A stretch of DNA of 64,000 nt from Halopseudomonas formosensis (GCF_900115905.1 NZ_FOYD01000008.1:62001-126000), one strand, 5' to 3'; shown: positions 50,575 through 63,958, numbered from the stretch's first letter. The notes: generated from the letters alone by a model not told the origin. Numbers and translations: made by a program.

Positions 50575-52056
50575 ATGAGCAAAGAAGTGCTACTGGTTGT
50601 GGAATCCGTTTCCAATGAGAAGGGCGTGCCGCCCGGAGTCATATTCGAGGCTCTGGAGCTGGCATTGGCCACGGCTACGAAGAAGCGCTACGAAGAGGAA
50701 GTGGATATCCGCGTAGCGATCAATCGGCAGACCGGCAACCATGATACCTACCGCCGCTGGACCGTGGTCGCTGACGAGGACTTCGAAGAGCCCGGCATGC
50801 AGCTGACCCTGGATCAGGCCCAGGAGCGCGATCCGGCCCTGCAGATCGGTGATGTGGTCGAGGAAAAGATCGAGTCCGAAGAGTTCGGCCGCATCGCCGC
50901 GCAGATCGCCAAGCAGGTAATAGTGCAGAAAGTGCGCGAAGCTGAACGGGCGCAGGTGGTCGATGCCTATCGTGATCGCCTCGGCGAGATCATCAGCGGT
51001 ACCGTGAAGAAAGTCACCCGTGACAGCGTGATCGTCGATCTGGGCAACAATGCCGAAGCGGTGCTGCCGCGCGAGGAGATGATCCCGCGCGAGACTTTCC
51101 GTACCGGCACCCGCATTCGCGCGCTGCTCAAGGAAATCCGTGTCGAGAACCGCGGTCCTCAGCTGGTGCTGTCCCGCGCCTGTCCGGAGATGATCATCGA
51201 GCTGTTCCGTATCGAAGTGCCGGAGATCTCCGAGGAGCTGATCGAGGTCATGGGTGCTGCCCGCGACCCGGGTTCGCGGGCCAAGATCGCCGTACGCTCC
51301 AAGGACAAGCGCATTGATCCCCAGGGCGCCTGCATCGGCATGCGCGGCTCGCGGGTTCAGGCTGTTTCCGGCGAGCTGGGCGGTGAGCGCGTGGACATAG
51401 TGCTGTGGGACGAGAACCTGGCGCAGTTCGTCATCAACGCGATGGCGCCGGCCGAGGTCGCCTCGATCATCCTCGACGAGGATACCCGCACCATCGATAT
51501 CGCCGTGGCCGAGGACAACCTCGCCCAGGCCATCGGCCGCAGTGGTCAGAACGTGCGACTGGCCAGCCAGCTGACCGGCTGGACCCTGAACGTGATGACG
51601 GAAGAGGATATCCGCGCCAAGCAGGAAGCCGAGACCGGCGATGTCCTGCGCAGCTTCATCGAGGAGCTGGACGTGGATGAGGAGTTGGCACAGATTCTGG
51701 TTGACGAAGGCTTCACTTCCCTCGAGGAGATCGCCTACGTACCCATGGAAGAAATGCTCGAAATTGACGGCTTTGACGAGGATATCGTCAACGAGCTGCG
51801 CTCACGGGCCAAGGACTGTCTGTTGACCAGGGCCATCGCCAACGAGGAGAAACTTGAGGAAGTCCAGCCCGCTGACGACCTGCTGAACATGGAAGGCATG
51901 GATCGCGCTCTGGCATTCCAGCTGGCGGCTCAGGGCATCCTGACCATGGAAGACCTTGCCGAGCAGTCGGTGGATGACCTGCTGGATATAGATGGAATCG
52001 ATGAAGCCCGCGCCGCAGCTCTGATCATGGCCGCGCGGGCGCCCTGGTTTGAATAA
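50575..52056 (+). CDS. nusA: Transcription termination/antitermination factor NusA
   Basis: The 493-residue protein has the N-terminal RNA polymerase-binding domain, the S1 domain ([24 protein letters not shown], partly), two KH domains ([21 protein letters not shown] and [17 protein letters not shown]) and two acidic repeats of the HhH type at the C-terminus (residues about 365-490). It controls pausing, termination and antitermination. Confidence 0.98.
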   Translation: MSKEVLLVVESVSNEKGVPPGVIFEALELALATATKKRYEEEVDIRVAINRQTGNHDTYRRWTVVADEDFEEPGMQLTLDQAQERDPALQIGDVVEEKIESEEFGRIAAQIAKQVIVQKVREAERAQVVDAYRDRLGEIISGTVKKVTRDSVIVDLGNNAEAVLPREEMIPRETFRTGTRIRALLKEIRVENRGPQLVLSRACPEMIIELFRIEVPEISEELIEVMGAARDPGSRAKIAVRSKDKRIDPQGACIGMRGSRVQAVSGELGGERVDIVLWDENLAQFVINAMAPAEVASIILDEDTRTIDIAVAEDNLAQAIGRSGQNVRLASQLTGWTLNVMTEEDIRAKQEAETGDVLRSFIEELDVDEELAQILVDEGFTSLEEIAYVPMEEMLEIDGFDEDIVNELRSRAKDCLLTRAIANEEKLEEVQPADDLLNMEGMDRALAFQLAAQGILTMEDLAEQSVDDLLDIDGIDEARAAALIMAARAPWFE

Positions 52057-52116
52057 CCGGTCGGCTGGCAGCAACACCCGGCGGTAACGCCCGGCCCCCG
52101 ACTGAGGAGAAAGTGA

Positions 52117-54651
52117 ATGGCGGAAGTGACGGTCAAAGAGTTGGCTCAGGTAACAGGTACTCCGGTTGAGCGCCTGTTACAGCAGATGCAGGAAGCAGGG
52201 TTGCCGCACACAGGTGCCGAGCAGACTGTTTCCGATGAGGAGAAGCAGCGCCTGCTGGCGCACCTGAAGAATGCCCACGGCGAAGGCGGCAACGAGCCGA
52301 AGAAGATTACCCTCAAGCGCAAGACGGTCAGCACCCTGAAGGTCGCCGGCAGCAAGACGGTGAATGTGGAAGTGCGCAAGAAGCGCACCTACGTCAAGCG
52401 TGACGAGGTGGATCTGGAAGCCGAGCGCCAGCGCGAGCTCGAGGAACTGCGTGCGGCCGAGGAGGCCCGTCAGGCCGCTGCCGAAGCCCGTCGCAAGGCT
52501 GAGGAAGAGGAAGCACGCAAGGCCGAGGAAGCCGCGCGCGCTGCGGCCGAGCAGGCTGCACAGGCGGCACAGGCCGAAGCCAGGGCGGAAGAACAGGCCA
52601 CCGCCGCAGAGCCGGCGGCAGCGCCTGCTGCTGCGGCCCCGGTTGCCGCAGAAGAAGCTCCGGCCCCGGCCCCTGCTCCCGGTGCTGCTCCGCGCAAGAA
52701 GGAAGAGCAGCGCCGTCGGGACCGTGTCGAGGAAGACGAGCGCAGTCGCAAGCGTGCCGGTGGCCCCAGCAAGGGCCGCATCGCTCCCCGTTCCGCCGAT
52801 GACGATGAGGGCCTGGCCCGCCGTCGCGGTGGTGGTGGCAAGCTCAAGGCACAGAAGAAACGCAATCAGCACGGCTTCGAGAAGCCGACAGGGCCTATAG
52901 TGCGAGAAGTAGTGATCGGTGAAACCATCACCGTGGCCGAATTGGCCCAGAAGATGTCGGTCAAGGCGGCCGAGGTCATCAAGTACATGTTCAAGAACGG
53001 CACCATGGTGACCATCAACCAGGTGCTGGATCAGGACACCGCGTCCATCATCGCAGAAGACATGGGTCACCAGGTCAAGCAGGTCAAGGAAAGCGATCTG
53101 GAAGACCGTCTGGCCGAGGCCATGCAGTACGAGGGCGAGGAAGTCACCCGCGCCCCCGTGGTTACCGTCATGGGTCACGTTGACCATGGCAAGACCTCGC
53201 TGCTCGACTACATCCGCCGTACCCGCGTGGCCTCCGGCGAAGCCGGTGGCATTACCCAGCACATCGGTGCCTACCACGTGGAAACCGACCGCGGCATGGT
53301 CACCTTCCTCGATACCCCCGGTCACGCGGCCTTTACTGCGATGCGTGCCCGCGGTGCCAAGTCCACCGACATCGTGATCCTGGTGGTGGCCGCCGATGAC
53401 GGCGTGATGCCGCAGACCGAGGAAGCGGTACAGCACGCCAAGGCTGCCGGCGTACCCCTGGTGGTGGCGGTAAACAAGATCGACAAGGAGCAGGCCGATC
53501 CGGATCGCATCAAGAACGATCTGGCTGCCCTCGACGTCATCCCGGAAGAGTGGGGCGGCGACACCATGTTCGTCCACGTGTCGGCCAAGGTCGGGACAGG
53601 TATCGACGAGCTGCTGGAGGCGGTACTGCTGCAGGCCGAGGTACTGGAACTCAAGGCCCAGCCCGATGCCCCGGCACGTGGCGTGGTCATCGAATCCCGT
53701 CTGGACAAGGGCCGTGGCCCGATCGCCACCGTGCTGGTACAGAACGGCACGCTGCGCCAGGGTGACGTGGTACTGGCCGGCGTCAACCATGGCAAGGTGC
53801 GCGCCATGCTCGACGAGAACGGTAACAACATCCGTGAAGCCGGCCCCTCCATTCCGGTGGCTATCCTCGGTCTGGACGGTACACCCGATGCCGGTGACGA
53901 GATGACCGTGGTGGCCGACGAGAAGAAGGCGCGGGAAGTGGCGCTGTTCCGTCAGGGCAAGTTCCGCGAGATCAAGCTGGCCCGTCAGCAGTCGGCCAAG
54001 CTGGAGAACATGTTCGAGAACATGGGCCAGGGCGAGAAGAAAACCCTCAACCTGGTGATCAAGACCGACGTGCGCGGTACGCTCGAAGCCCTGCAGGGCT
54101 CGCTCAGCGAGCTGGGCAACGACGAAGTGCAGGTCAAGATCATTTCCGGGGGCGTGGGTGGTATCACCGAGACCGACGCCAACCTGGCACTGGCGTCCAA
54201 CGCCGTGATTTTCGGCTTCAACGTGCGGGCCGATGCATCGGCGCGCAAGGTGATCGAGAGCGAAGGTCTGGATCTGCGCTACTACAGCGTGATCTACGAG
54301 ATCATCGAGGACGTGAAGAAGGCCCTGTCCGGCATGCTCGGCAGTGACGTACGCGAACAGATCCTCGGTGTGGCCGAGGTGCGTGACGTGTTCCGTTCGC
54401 CCAAGTTCGGTGCCGTGGCCGGCTGCATGGTCATCGAAGGTACCGTATACCGCAACCGTCCGATCCGCGTACTGCGCGAGGACGTGGTCATCTACGAAGG
54501 CGAGCTGGAATCCCTGCGCCGCTTCAAGGACGACGTCGGTGAAGTGCGTAACGGCATGGAGTGCGGTATCGGCGTGAAGAACTACAATGACGTGCGCATC
54601 GGCGACCGTATCGAGGTCTTCGAGCGGGTTCAGGTGGCACGTACACTGTAA
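52117..54651 (+). CDS. infB: Translation initiation factor IF-2
   Basis: The 844-residue protein starts with an IF2_N domain, followed by an Ala/Glu/Arg-rich linker (about 90-240) with predicted coiled coil. The G domain has [16 protein letters not shown] and NKIDKE, and domains II-IV follow. It brings fMet-tRNA to the 30S subunit. AGGAGA precedes the start. Confidence 0.98.
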   Translation: MAEVTVKELAQVTGTPVERLLQQMQEAGLPHTGAEQTVSDEEKQRLLAHLKNAHGEGGNEPKKITLKRKTVSTLKVAGSKTVNVEVRKKRTYVKRDEVDLEAERQRELEELRAAEEARQAAAEARRKAEEEEARKAEEAARAAAEQAAQAAQAEARAEEQATAAEPAAAPAAAAPVAAEEAPAPAPAPGAAPRKKEEQRRRDRVEEDERSRKRAGGPSKGRIAPRSADDDEGLARRRGGGGKLKAQKKRNQHGFEKPTGPIVREVVIGETITVAELAQKMSVKAAEVIKYMFKNGTMVTINQVLDQDTASIIAEDMGHQVKQVKESDLEDRLAEAMQYEGEEVTRAPVVTVMGHVDHGKTSLLDYIRRTRVASGEAGGITQHIGAYHVETDRGMVTFLDTPGHAAFTAMRARGAKSTDIVILVVAADDGVMPQTEEAVQHAKAAGVPLVVAVNKIDKEQADPDRIKNDLAALDVIPEEWGGDTMFVHVSAKVGTGIDELLEAVLLQAEVLELKAQPDAPARGVVIESRLDKGRGPIATVLVQNGTLRQGDVVLAGVNHGKVRAMLDENGNNIREAGPSIPVAILGLDGTPDAGDEMTVVADEKKAREVALFRQGKFREIKLARQQSAKLENMFENMGQGEKKTLNLVIKTDVRGTLEALQGSLSELGNDEVQVKIISGGVGGITETDANLALASNAVIFGFNVRADASARKVIESEGLDLRYYSVIYEIIEDVKKALSGMLGSDVREQILGVAEVRDVFRSPKFGAVAGCMVIEGTVYRNRPIRVLREDVVIYEGELESLRRFKDDVGEVRNGMECGIGVKNYNDVRIGDRIEVFERVQVARTL

Positions 54652-54679
54652 GCTGGCGACAGGCACACAGGCTGAACGC

Positions 54680-54707
54680 GACAGGCGGTCCGGAAGGGCC
54701 GCTTGTC
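54680..54707 (+). other. Hairpin between infB and rbfA
   Basis: GACAGGCGG and CCGCTTGTC pair with one wobble over 10 bases. No T-run follows, so an RNA-processing site is as likely as a terminator. Confidence 0.35.
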
Positions 54708-54793
54708 GTCTGTCGGTCCCGTACAGGGCTGTCCGCAGCCGATAATTGGTTTGCAGCTTGCCGCTGAAGGCTTGCAGCTAGAGGTTCAGATAT

Positions 54794-55180
54794 ATGGCCA
54801 GAGATTACAGCCGTACCCAGCGCGTGGCCGATCAGATGCAACGCGAACTGGCGTTGCTGATCCAGCGCGAAGTGCGCGATCCCCGGGTGGGCATGATCAC
54901 AGTCACCGCGACCGAGGTCAGTCGTGACCTGGCGCACGCCAAGGTGTTCATTACCCTCATGGGTGATGCCGGCGCCGAGGATATTGCCGAGAATCTGGAG
55001 GCGCTCAAGGATGCTTCGGGTTTCCTGCGAGTGCAGCTCGGGCGGGTGATGAAACTGCGCACCATTCCGCAGTTGCATTTCTTCTACGACGAGAGCGTGC
55101 GCCGCGGTGTGCATCTGTCGTCGCTGATCGAGCGGGCGGTGGCCGAGGATCGCCGCCATGCCAGGGATGATGAGGAATAG
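54794..55180 (+). CDS. rbfA: Ribosome-binding factor A
   Basis: The 128-residue protein opens [18 protein letters not shown] and has [20 protein letters not shown], then [19 protein letters not shown], the KH-like RbfA fold. It helps mature the 5' end of 16S rRNA and matters in the cold. truB starts three bases after the stop. Confidence 0.96.
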   Translation: MARDYSRTQRVADQMQRELALLIQREVRDPRVGMITVTATEVSRDLAHAKVFITLMGDAGAEDIAENLEALKDASGFLRVQLGRVMKLRTIPQLHFFYDESVRRGVHLSSLIERAVAEDRRHARDDEE

Positions 55181-55182
55181 CG

Positions 55183-56103
55183 GTGTCGGCTCCACGCAGC
55201 AAACGCCGTGATATCGACGGCATCCTGATTTTCGACAAGCCGCTGGGCATGAGCTCCAATGCGGCCCTGCAGAAGGTGCGCTGGTTGTTCAATGCCAGCA
55301 AGGGAGGGCACACCGGCAGTCTCGACCCGCTGGCCAGTGGCGTCCTGCCGCTGTGTCTGGGAGAGGCCACCAAGTTCTCCCAGTACCTGCTGGATGCGGA
55401 CAAGACCTATGTCACCGAGGCGCGTCTGGGCATGACCACCAGCACCGGTGACGCCGAGGGCGAGGTGCTGGAGATGCGTCCCTGTCAGGTCTCCCTGGCC
55501 GATGTGGAGGCGGTGCTGCCACGCTTCACGGGTGATATCGAGCAGGTCCCGCCGATGTATTCGGCGCTCAAGCATGATGGACAGCCGCTGTACAAGCTGG
55601 CCAGAGCAGGGGAAACAGTGGAGCGCAAGCCGCGATCTGTTACCATACGCCGATTGACCCTGCTGGGACTGGAAGGGGATCGCCTGCGTCTGGAAGTGCA
55701 GTGCAGCAAGGGCACCTATATCCGTACCCTGGTCGAGGATATCGGCGCGGCACTGGGTTGTGGCGCCCATGTCGCCGCCCTGCGTCGCAGTCAGGCCGGG
55801 CCCTTCGATCTGAGTCAGGCGGTGACCCTCGAACAGCTCGAGGCACTGCATGCCGAGGGTGGCGCCACCGCGCTGGACCATCTGCTGCTGCCCTCCGACA
55901 GCGGACTGCTGGACTGGCCGGAGGTCAATCTGACCGAGCAGACCGCCTATTATCTCAATCACGGGCAGGCGGTGCGGGTGCCGGGAACCCCGGCTTTCGG
56001 CATGGTGCGGTTGCGTGACCACAACGGCCGCTTTATCGGCATCGGCGAAATGACCGATGACGCCCGGGTAGCGCCCCGGCGGTTGATGCGCTTCAATGGT
56101 TGA
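55183..56103 (+). CDS. truB: tRNA pseudouridine-55 synthase TruB
   Basis: A GTG start at 55183 follows GAGGAATAGCG. The 306-residue enzyme has the family opening [20 protein letters not shown], the catalytic Asp in [16 protein letters not shown], and [15 protein letters not shown]; a PUA-like C-terminal part ends RFNG. It modifies U55 in the T-arm of tRNAs. Confidence 0.97.
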   Translation: MSAPRSKRRDIDGILIFDKPLGMSSNAALQKVRWLFNASKGGHTGSLDPLASGVLPLCLGEATKFSQYLLDADKTYVTEARLGMTTSTGDAEGEVLEMRPCQVSLADVEAVLPRFTGDIEQVPPMYSALKHDGQPLYKLARAGETVERKPRSVTIRRLTLLGLEGDRLRLEVQCSKGTYIRTLVEDIGAALGCGAHVAALRRSQAGPFDLSQAVTLEQLEALHAEGGATALDHLLLPSDSGLLDWPEVNLTEQTAYYLNHGQAVRVPGTPAFGMVRLRDHNGRFIGIGEMTDDARVAPRRLMRFNG

Positions 56104-56239
56104 ACATCGCAGGTGCCCGGCACCTGCAGGAAGTTGACCCGAGTGGGTCGCAACGAGGGTGGCTGTCAACAGGCACGGTCATTACTCGATTCAAAACACG
56201 GGACATTGTCCCGGCCTGTTACCTCAGAGGAAAGCTGTC

Positions 56240-56509
56240 ATGGCACTGAGCGTTGAAGAAAAAGCTGCAATCGTTTCCCAGTATGCGCGTGGAGAAGGCG
56301 ACACCGGTTCTCCTGAAGTCCAGGTAGCTCTGTTGACTGCAAACATCAACAAGCTGCAGGAGCACTTCAAGGACAACAAGAAGGATCACCACTCCCGTCG
56401 CGGTCTGATCCGCATGGTTAACCAGCGTCGCAAGCTGCTGGACTACCTGAAAACCAAGGATCTGGGCCGTTACAGCAGCCTGATCAGCAGCCTGGGTCTG
56501 CGTCGATAA
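56240..56509 (+). CDS. rpsO: 30S ribosomal protein S15
   Basis: From ATG 56240 (AGAGGAAA upstream) the 89-residue protein has [43 protein letters not shown] and RRKLLDYL, all standard for S15. The frame upstream of this ATG is not part of the gene. S15 binds the central domain of 16S rRNA and in E. coli represses its own translation. pnp follows. Confidence 0.98.
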   Translation: MALSVEEKAAIVSQYARGEGDTGSPEVQVALLTANINKLQEHFKDNKKDHHSRRGLIRMVNQRRKLLDYLKTKDLGRYSSLISSLGLRR

Positions 56510-56604
56510 GACCAGCCCCGTTTGGACATGGCCGGGTCCGACCCCCGGCCGTGCCCAGAGTTTCCCGAAGGGCAAATACAGTAAATAAAGAGAGAGAAGA
56601 CACC

Positions 56605-58713
56605 GTGAAACCGGTCATCAAACAATTCAAGTTGGGCAATAACACCGTGACCCTGGAGACCGGCCGCATCGCGCGCCAGGCCTCGGGTGCGGTTCTGGTC
56701 AGTATCGATGACGCCGTCAGCGTACTGGTAACCGTGGTCGGTGCCAAGAATGCCGAGGCCGGTCGTGACTTCTTTCCGCTGTCGGTGCACTACATCGAGA
56801 AGACCTACGCGGCAGGCCGTATTCCCGGTGGCTTCTTCAAGCGTGAAGGGCGTCCCACCGAGAAGGAAACCCTGACCTCCCGCCTGATCGACCGTCCGAT
56901 CCGTCCGCTGTTCGCCGAAGGCTTCATGAATGAGGTGCAGGTGATCTGTACCGTGGTCTCCACCGACAAGACCACCGATCCGGACATCGCTGCCATGCTG
57001 GGCACCTCCGCTGCACTGGCCATCTCCGGCATTCCCTTCGACGGCCCGATCGCCGGCGCCCGCGTCGGTTTCGACGACGTGCAGGGTTATGTGCTGAACC
57101 CGACCTACGAGCAGCTGAAGACCTCCCGCCTGGACATGGTGGTAGCAGGTACCGAGGACGCCGTGCTGATGGTCGAATCCGAGGCCCAGGAGCTGACCGA
57201 GGACCAGATGCTGGGTGCGGTACTCTTCGCCCACATGGAATTCCAGCCGGCCATCCAGGCCATCAAGGAACTGGCTGCCGAAGCCGGCAAGCCGGCATGG
57301 GACTGGCAGCCGGCGCCGGAGAATACCGCGCTGCTGGACGCGATCAAGGCCCAGTTCGGTGCCGCCATCGCCGAAGCCTACACCATCACCCACAAGCAGT
57401 CGCGCTACAACCGTCTGGACGAGCTGCGTGATGCCGCCATCGCCGCCCTGGCTGGTGAAGAAGAGGGCAAGCCCTCCGCCGGCGCCGTGAAGGACGCCTT
57501 CGGCGAGATCGAATACCGCACCGTGCGCCAGAGCATCGTCGACGGCAAGCCGCGTATCGACGGCCGCGACACCCGTACCGTGCGCCCGCTGAACATCGAA
57601 GTCGGTGTGCTGGCCCGTACCCACGGTTCCGCCCTGTTCACCCGTGGCGAAACCCAGGCCCTGGTGGTGACTACTCTGGGTACCGCCCGGGACGCGCAGC
57701 TGCTCGATACCCTGGAAGGCGAGAAGAAGGACGCCTTCATGTTCCACTACAATTTCCCTCCCTATTCGGTAGGCGAGTGTGGACGCATGGGTGGTACCGG
57801 TCGCCGTGAAATCGGCCACGGTCGCCTGGCCCGTCGCGGCATCCAGGCCGTGATGCCCGACATGGACCAGTTCCCCTACAGCATCCGCGTGGTGTCCGAG
57901 ATCACCGAGTCCAACGGCTCCAGCTCCATGGCGTCGGTCTGCGGCGCCTCCCTGGCGCTGATGGATGCCGGTGTGCCGCTGAAGGCGCCGGTAGCGGGTA
58001 TCGCCATGGGGCTGGTCAAGGAAGGTGACAAGTTCGCCGTACTGACCGACATCCTGGGTGACGAGGACCACCTCGGTGATATGGACTTCAAGGTCGCCGG
58101 CACCGAGAAGGGTGTTACCGCCCTGCAGATGGACATCAAGATCAAGGGCATCACCGAGGAGATCATGGAGCAGGCTCTGCACCAGGCCCACGAAGCCCGC
58201 CTGCACATCCTCAAGCAGATGAACGAAGTGCTGCCGGAGTCGCGCAAGGAGCTCTCCGCCAACGCACCGACCATGATCAGCATGAAGATCGACTCGGACA
58301 AGATCCGTGACGTGATCGGCAAGGGTGGCGCAACCATCCGCGGTATCTGCGAAGAGACCGGCGCCTCCATCGACATCACCGATGACGGCACCGTGAAGAT
58401 CTTTGCTGCCAGCAAGGATGCCGCCAATGCCGCCAAGGCCCGTGTCGACGCCATCACCGCCGAAGCGGAAATCGGCAAGGTCTACACCGGCAAGGTCGAG
58501 CGCATCGTCGATTTCGGTGCCTTCGTCAGCATCCTGCCCGGCAAGGACGGTCTGGTACACATTTCCCAGATCGCCAACCAGCGCATCGAGAAGGTTACCG
58601 ACGTGCTGCAGGAAGGTCAGGAAGTGAAGGTGCTGGTACTGGACGTGGACAACCGCGGTCGTATCAAGCTGTCCATGAAGGACGTGGAAGCGGCCGAAAA
58701 CAGCGGCGTCTGA
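56605..58713 (+). CDS. pnp: Polynucleotide phosphorylase
   Basis: A GTG start at 56605 with AGAGAGAAG upstream gives 702 residues beginning (M)[19 protein letters not shown]. Two RNase PH domains, the KH domain ([19 protein letters not shown]) and the S1 domain ([21 protein letters not shown] in parts) are complete. It degrades RNA 3' to 5' using phosphate. A terminator hairpin follows. Confidence 0.98.
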   Translation: MKPVIKQFKLGNNTVTLETGRIARQASGAVLVSIDDAVSVLVTVVGAKNAEAGRDFFPLSVHYIEKTYAAGRIPGGFFKREGRPTEKETLTSRLIDRPIRPLFAEGFMNEVQVICTVVSTDKTTDPDIAAMLGTSAALAISGIPFDGPIAGARVGFDDVQGYVLNPTYEQLKTSRLDMVVAGTEDAVLMVESEAQELTEDQMLGAVLFAHMEFQPAIQAIKELAAEAGKPAWDWQPAPENTALLDAIKAQFGAAIAEAYTITHKQSRYNRLDELRDAAIAALAGEEEGKPSAGAVKDAFGEIEYRTVRQSIVDGKPRIDGRDTRTVRPLNIEVGVLARTHGSALFTRGETQALVVTTLGTARDAQLLDTLEGEKKDAFMFHYNFPPYSVGECGRMGGTGRREIGHGRLARRGIQAVMPDMDQFPYSIRVVSEITESNGSSSMASVCGASLALMDAGVPLKAPVAGIAMGLVKEGDKFAVLTDILGDEDHLGDMDFKVAGTEKGVTALQMDIKIKGITEEIMEQALHQAHEARLHILKQMNEVLPESRKELSANAPTMISMKIDSDKIRDVIGKGGATIRGICEETGASIDITDDGTVKIFAASKDAANAAKARVDAITAEAEIGKVYTGKVERIVDFGAFVSILPGKDGLVHISQIANQRIEKVTDVLQEGQEVKVLVLDVDNRGRIKLSMKDVEAAENSGV

Positions 58714-58737
58714 TATCCGCAGCTGCAGCCAGCCAAC

Positions 58738-58771
58738 AAAAAACCCGGTGCCGCAAGGCCCCGGGTTTTTT
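58738..58771 (+). terminator. Terminator after pnp
   Basis: AACCCGG pairs with CCGGGTT over a 12-base loop, with A-run before and six T after; it can serve both pnp and the minus-strand gene at 58783. Confidence 0.85.
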
Positions 58772-58782
58772 ATGCCTGGATC

Positions 58783-59256
58783 TCAGCCCGGTCCGGGCTC
58801 GTCCTTCGGGTCCGACGCCAATGGCCGTTCCACAGTGGTCTCCGGCTCCAGCGGCTGCGCCGGGTCGCCGTCCCAGGGCTTGCCGTCCAGCGGCTTGCGG
58901 CGGGCCAGCTCGGCCTCGTCGAGACCCTTGCCGGCGCCGATGCGGTTGGCCGGTACTTCCTCCAGTTCGGTGTCGGCAGCCGGTTCGACGGGGCCCCGCT
59001 CCTGGGGCGAGCGAGCGCCGTCATCAGGCATCAGTGTCTCTGGCGCCGCGTCATCTGCGGTAGGCCCGTGGCCCGGAATGGCGGCTTCGGTCAGGCCGGC
59101 TTCGGCACTCCTGTCCCCGGCTTCATGTCGGGAAGGCACCTCGCCAATGGGGCCCATGGGGCTGTCAGTGGGGGCGTCCCGGTAGTCCTGTTCAACCTGC
59201 CGGCGGGCACTCTCGGTGAGGAATTGCTCATCCGGTTCATGGCGATCTCTGTTCAT
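58783..59256 (-). CDS. Acidic, probably disordered protein of unknown function
   Basis: ATG 59256 has GGAGG five bases upstream; the GTG at 59262 overlaps this site. The 157-residue protein is hydrophilic and rich in Asp, Glu, Pro and Gly without hydrophobic core segments (HEPDEQFLTESARRQVEQDY, then a low-complexity tail). It resembles small disordered stress proteins in composition, but I recognise no family. It is followed on the same strand by nothing else before pnp. Confidence 0.6.
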   Translation of the reverse strand: MNRDRHEPDEQFLTESARRQVEQDYRDAPTDSPMGPIGEVPSRHEAGDRSAEAGLTEAAIPGHGPTADDAAPETLMPDDGARSPQERGPVEPAADTELEEVPANRIGAGKGLDEAELARRKPLDGKPWDGDPAQPLEPETTVERPLASDPKDEPGPG

Positions 59257-59320
59257 CTTCACCTCCGCATCCAGTTACTTCGGTTGACGTCGATGCGATG
59301 CAAAGATTCAGATTTTCGCC

Positions 59321-59890
59321 TCAGATGCGCCGGACCACCGCATGGGGATCGAAGTCATACCAGTGACCGTCGCGCAGGTCGCCGGTGGTGTGTTCCAGAT
59401 CCAGGGCGCCGTACCGGCGCAGCACCGCCACGGCCGATTCCCGGGTATCGCCATCCACCCGTACCGCAACCAGCACCCCGGGTTCGCGCTCGGTGACCTC
59501 CGGCTGCTGCGTGGAGGGCTGGCCGGTCTGTTCGTCCACGTCCGACTCCTCGTCGGTACTGCTGACCGCCCCGACCAGGGAGCCGGTGTAGGCGCCCACG
59601 CCGGCGCCAATGGCGACACCGACCGGACCTATGATCGGCGCCGTGGCCGCGCCGGCAATGGCGCCGACAGTGGCACCGATCGCACCACCGCGGGCTGCTC
59701 CACCGCCGGCATGGCGGGCGCCCGCCGAGCTTTCATCATCTCCCCCTATGGGGTAGAGATCATGCTGTCCATGGGGATTGAGATAGAAGGCGGCCAGCGC
59801 ATCCGCTGCAAAGCCGGCCTGACGCAGGGCAGCCAGAGCCTCATCGGCCCTGTCCTGCAGTTCGAATCGTCCCGCTATGATGTCATGCAT
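59321..59890 (-). CDS. Glycine-zipper protein with N- and C-terminal flavin-like/ferredoxin-like folds, unknown function
   Basis: The start at 59890 (MHDIIAGRFE) or two codons earlier gives 189 residues. The N-terminal 50 residues (GRFELQDRADEALAALRQAGF, DALAAFYLNP) look like a small alpha/beta domain that repeats in spirit near the end (VAVRVDGDTRESAVAVLRRYGAL). Between them is a glycine zipper (about 75-110: GGAIGATVGAIAGAATAPIIG in parts). This is the pattern of general-stress membrane-associated proteins such as YflT/Ycf-type in other bacteria, but I cannot name it. It lies 64 bases upstream of the acidic protein gene. Confidence 0.6.
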   Translation of the reverse strand: MHDIIAGRFELQDRADEALAALRQAGFAADALAAFYLNPHGQHDLYPIGGDDESSAGARHAGGGAARGGAIGATVGAIAGAATAPIIGPVGVAIGAGVGAYTGSLVGAVSSTDEESDVDEQTGQPSTQQPEVTEREPGVLVAVRVDGDTRESAVAVLRRYGALDLEHTTGDLRDGHWYDFDPHAVVRRI

Positions 59891-60030
59891 GGGCATCGCC
59901 TTGGCAGAGAAGGGTAGTCTGGGCAGCATAGCAACGGAATTTTCGGCAAACCAAGCGGCAGCCTGGCTCGGGCTTGCCCGCCGCCCCGGTGTGCGGCAGC
60001 ATCGACTCAACGAAAACGGGAGGACAGAGC

Positions 60031-60570
60031 GTGCAGCGTCTTTTTGTCGGCCTTGAATTACCCCAGTCCGTAGCCGAACAGCTTGGCCGGGTACGGGTGG
60101 AGTATCCCACGGCGCGCTGGCATCCGGCGCAGGCGCTGCACCTGACCCTGTGCTTTATCGGTGAGGTGGATGCGCAGACCGCCACCGCCATGGCCGGGGC
60201 ATTGCACGACCTGCCCGATCCGGAGCTGAAGCTGACCATCCGCGGTGTGGGCTATTTCGGCACCCCGGAGCGGCCCCGAGTGCTGTGGGCAGGGGTGACC
60301 GCCGAGGCCGCGCTGATGCAGTTGCAGGAGGAGGTGGAGCAGCGTCTGGTACCTGTGGGGCTGGTGCCGGATACCCGTGCCTATCGGCCGCATATCACCC
60401 TGGCCAGGGTCCGGCAGGGCGGCGAGCCGTTACGGGCGTTTCTTGAAGGTCACGCGGATCTGGCGTTGCCCCCCTTCGCGGTGGACCACCTGAGTCTGTA
60501 TGTCAGCCGTGGGGGAGAGGGTGGCGTACGCTATGAGGTGATCGAGCGCTTCAGCTGGCTGAAGCGCTGA
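60031..60570 (+). CDS. thpR: RNA 2',3'-cyclic phosphodiesterase ThpR (LigT)
   Basis: A GTG start at 60031 lies seven bases after GGGAGG, giving 179 residues that begin QRLFVGLELP. The two catalytic HxT(L) motifs are HLTLCFIGE (about residue 40) and HITLAR (about 125). The enzyme opens cyclic phosphates on RNA ends; some members also ligate half-tRNAs. It is convergent with the thiolase gene. Confidence 0.93.
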   Translation: MQRLFVGLELPQSVAEQLGRVRVEYPTARWHPAQALHLTLCFIGEVDAQTATAMAGALHDLPDPELKLTIRGVGYFGTPERPRVLWAGVTAEAALMQLQEEVEQRLVPVGLVPDTRAYRPHITLARVRQGGEPLRAFLEGHADLALPPFAVDHLSLYVSRGGEGGVRYEVIERFSWLKR

Positions 60571-60582
60571 TCAAGCGCTGGG

Positions 60583-61764
<1,182 letters not shown>

Positions 61765-61838
61765 GGCGAACTTCCTCGAAGCAATCTGACGAAGCGGCAA
61801 GAATAGAGGCCACGCCCGGGTTGGACAACCATATTTAC

Positions 61839-63782
61839 TCAGCTGCCCCTGTTGAGACGGTTCTCGATCAGGCTGTCGACCACCGAGGGATCGGCCAGGG
61901 TGGAGGTGTCACCGAGATTGTCCAGCTCGTCGCAGGCAATCTTGCGCAGGATGCGGCGCATGATCTTGCCGGAGCGGGTCTTCGGCAGTCCGCTGGTAAC
62001 CTGAATGTAGTCCGGCCGGGCGAAGGCACCCACCTGCTCGCTGACCGCCACCTTGAGCTGGGCGAGAATATCCTCGGTCAGGGTGACGCCCTGCATCGGC
62101 ATGACATAGGCGTAGATGGCCTGGCCCTTGATATCGTGCGGACAGCCGACCACGGCGGCCTCGGCTACCCAGTCGTTGAGGACCAGGGCGCTTTCCACTT
62201 CCGCAGTACCGATGCGGTGGCCCGAGATGTTCAACACGTCATCAACCCGACCGGTGATCCAGTAGTCGCCATCGGCATCCCGACGCGCACCGTCCCCGGT
62301 GAAATAGACGCCCTTGTAGGTACTGAAGTAGGTTTCCACCAGGCGCTGGTGGTCACCGTACACGGTACGGATCTGGCTCGGCCAGGATTGCTTGATCACC
62401 AGGTTGCCATCGGCGGGACCTTCGAGTTCGTTGCCATCGTTGTCTACCAGTGCCGGGACCACACCGAACAGCGGGCGCATGGCGGCGCCGGGCTTGAGGT
62501 CGCAGGCGCCGGGCAGCGGGGCGATCAGGATGGAGCCGGTCTCGGTCTGCCACCAGGTATCGACAATCGGGCAGCGACGCTGGCCAACGACCTGGTAGTA
62601 CCATTCCCATACCTCGGGGTTGATCGGCTCGCCGACACTGCCGAGCAGGCGCAGGGACTGGCGCGAAGAATTCTTGAGCGGCTCTTCGCCCAGTGCCATC
62701 AGGGCGCGGATGGCGGTGGGCGCGGTGTAGAAGACATTGACCTTGTGCTTGTCGATCACCTGCCAGCAACGGGAGGCGTCCGGGTAGGTCGGCACGCCCT
62801 CGAACATCAGGGTGGTGGCGCCATTGCACAGCGGGCCGTAGACGATGTAGGAGTGGCCGGTGACCCAGCCCACGTCAGCGGTGCACCAGTAGACCTCGCC
62901 CTCCTGGTAGTCGAAAACGTAATGATGGGTCAGTGCCGTGCTGACCAGGTAGCCGCCGGTGGTGTGCAGCACGCCCTTGGGCTTGCCGGTGGAACCCGAG
63001 GTATAGAGGATGAACAGGGGGTCTTCGCTGTCCATCGGTTCGGGGGCGCAGTCTGCGCTGACCTGGGCGCAGGCTTCGTGATACCAGATATCCCGCTGCT
63101 CGACCCAGCCGATGTCGGCGCCGGTACGTCTGACCACCAGCACACTGTGCACATCCGGACAGCTGGCCAGCGCCTTGTCGACGTTCTGCTTCAGCGGCAC
63201 CCGCCGTCCGCCCCGTACGCCCTCGTCGGCGGTGATCACCAGTTCGCACTCGGCGTTGAGGATACGGTCACGCAGCGCGTCGGGGGAGAACCCGCCGAAC
63301 ACCACCGAGTGGATGGCGCCAATGCGGCTGCAGGCGAGCATGGCGAAGGCCGCTTCGGGGATCATGGGCATGTAGATGCACACCCGGTCGCCCTTGCTGA
63401 CGCCGCGTTGCTTGAGCACGTTGGCCAGACGGCAGACTTCCTCGTGCAGCTGACGGTAGGTGATGTGGCGTGAGTCGGCGGGGTCGTCGCCCTCCCAGAT
63501 GATGGCGGTCTGGTTGGCGCGTTTCTTCAGGTGGCGATCAATGCAGTTGACGCTCACGTTGAGCTTGGCGTCGATGAACCAGGCGGCTTCGCCCGTTTCC
63601 ATGTTGCTTTCGTGAACCTTGCTCCAGGGCTGCATCCATTCCACAAAGCGGTTGGCCTGCTCAGCCCAGAACATATCCGGTTGCTCGATGGACTGACGGT
63701 ACATGCGCTCGTAACCGTCACGATCCAGATGGGTTCTGTAGAGCGGATTCTCGGATACCTTGTGGTTCTGAATCTTGTACAT
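61839..63782 (-). CDS. acsA: Acetyl-CoA synthetase
   Basis: The 647-residue enzyme has the AMP-forming motifs [12 protein letters not shown] (A3), [19 protein letters not shown] and the C-terminal [11 protein letters not shown], whose Lys is the conserved acetylation site. It turns acetate and CoA into acetyl-CoA with ATP. The neighbouring thiolase may use the product. Pseudomonas carries acsB at this place, so it could also be called acsB. Confidence 0.97.
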   Translation of the reverse strand: MYKIQNHKVSENPLYRTHLDRDGYERMYRQSIEQPDMFWAEQANRFVEWMQPWSKVHESNMETGEAAWFIDAKLNVSVNCIDRHLKKRANQTAIIWEGDDPADSRHITYRQLHEEVCRLANVLKQRGVSKGDRVCIYMPMIPEAAFAMLACSRIGAIHSVVFGGFSPDALRDRILNAECELVITADEGVRGGRRVPLKQNVDKALASCPDVHSVLVVRRTGADIGWVEQRDIWYHEACAQVSADCAPEPMDSEDPLFILYTSGSTGKPKGVLHTTGGYLVSTALTHHYVFDYQEGEVYWCTADVGWVTGHSYIVYGPLCNGATTLMFEGVPTYPDASRCWQVIDKHKVNVFYTAPTAIRALMALGEEPLKNSSRQSLRLLGSVGEPINPEVWEWYYQVVGQRRCPIVDTWWQTETGSILIAPLPGACDLKPGAAMRPLFGVVPALVDNDGNELEGPADGNLVIKQSWPSQIRTVYGDHQRLVETYFSTYKGVYFTGDGARRDADGDYWITGRVDDVLNISGHRIGTAEVESALVLNDWVAEAAVVGCPHDIKGQAIYAYVMPMQGVTLTEDILAQLKVAVSEQVGAFARPDYIQVTSGLPKTRSGKIMRRILRKIACDELDNLGDTSTLADPSVVDSLIENRLNRGS

Positions 63783-63830
63783 GGATCTTCCTCGATATTG
63801 TTATTGTCGCGCTCGGCGGCCTGAGGTTAT

Positions 63831-63846
63831 ACAGCGCAAGCGCTGT
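63831..63846. promoter_or_regulatory. Palindrome upstream of acs
   Basis: ACAGCGC-AA-GCGCTGT is a near-perfect 16-base palindrome about 50 bases before the acs start, suited to a dimeric regulator. A further inverted repeat GACCGGTTG/CAACCGGTC lies at 63927-63948. Confidence 0.4.
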
Positions 63847-63958
63847 GCACATCCCAAGATTTGACTAGAAGCGGGTGCAATACAACCCTGCTTTGGTCGG
63901 ATACGACGGGGTACTGCTGATGGATCGACCGGTTGCTGCCAACCGGTCGCCACCGGAT

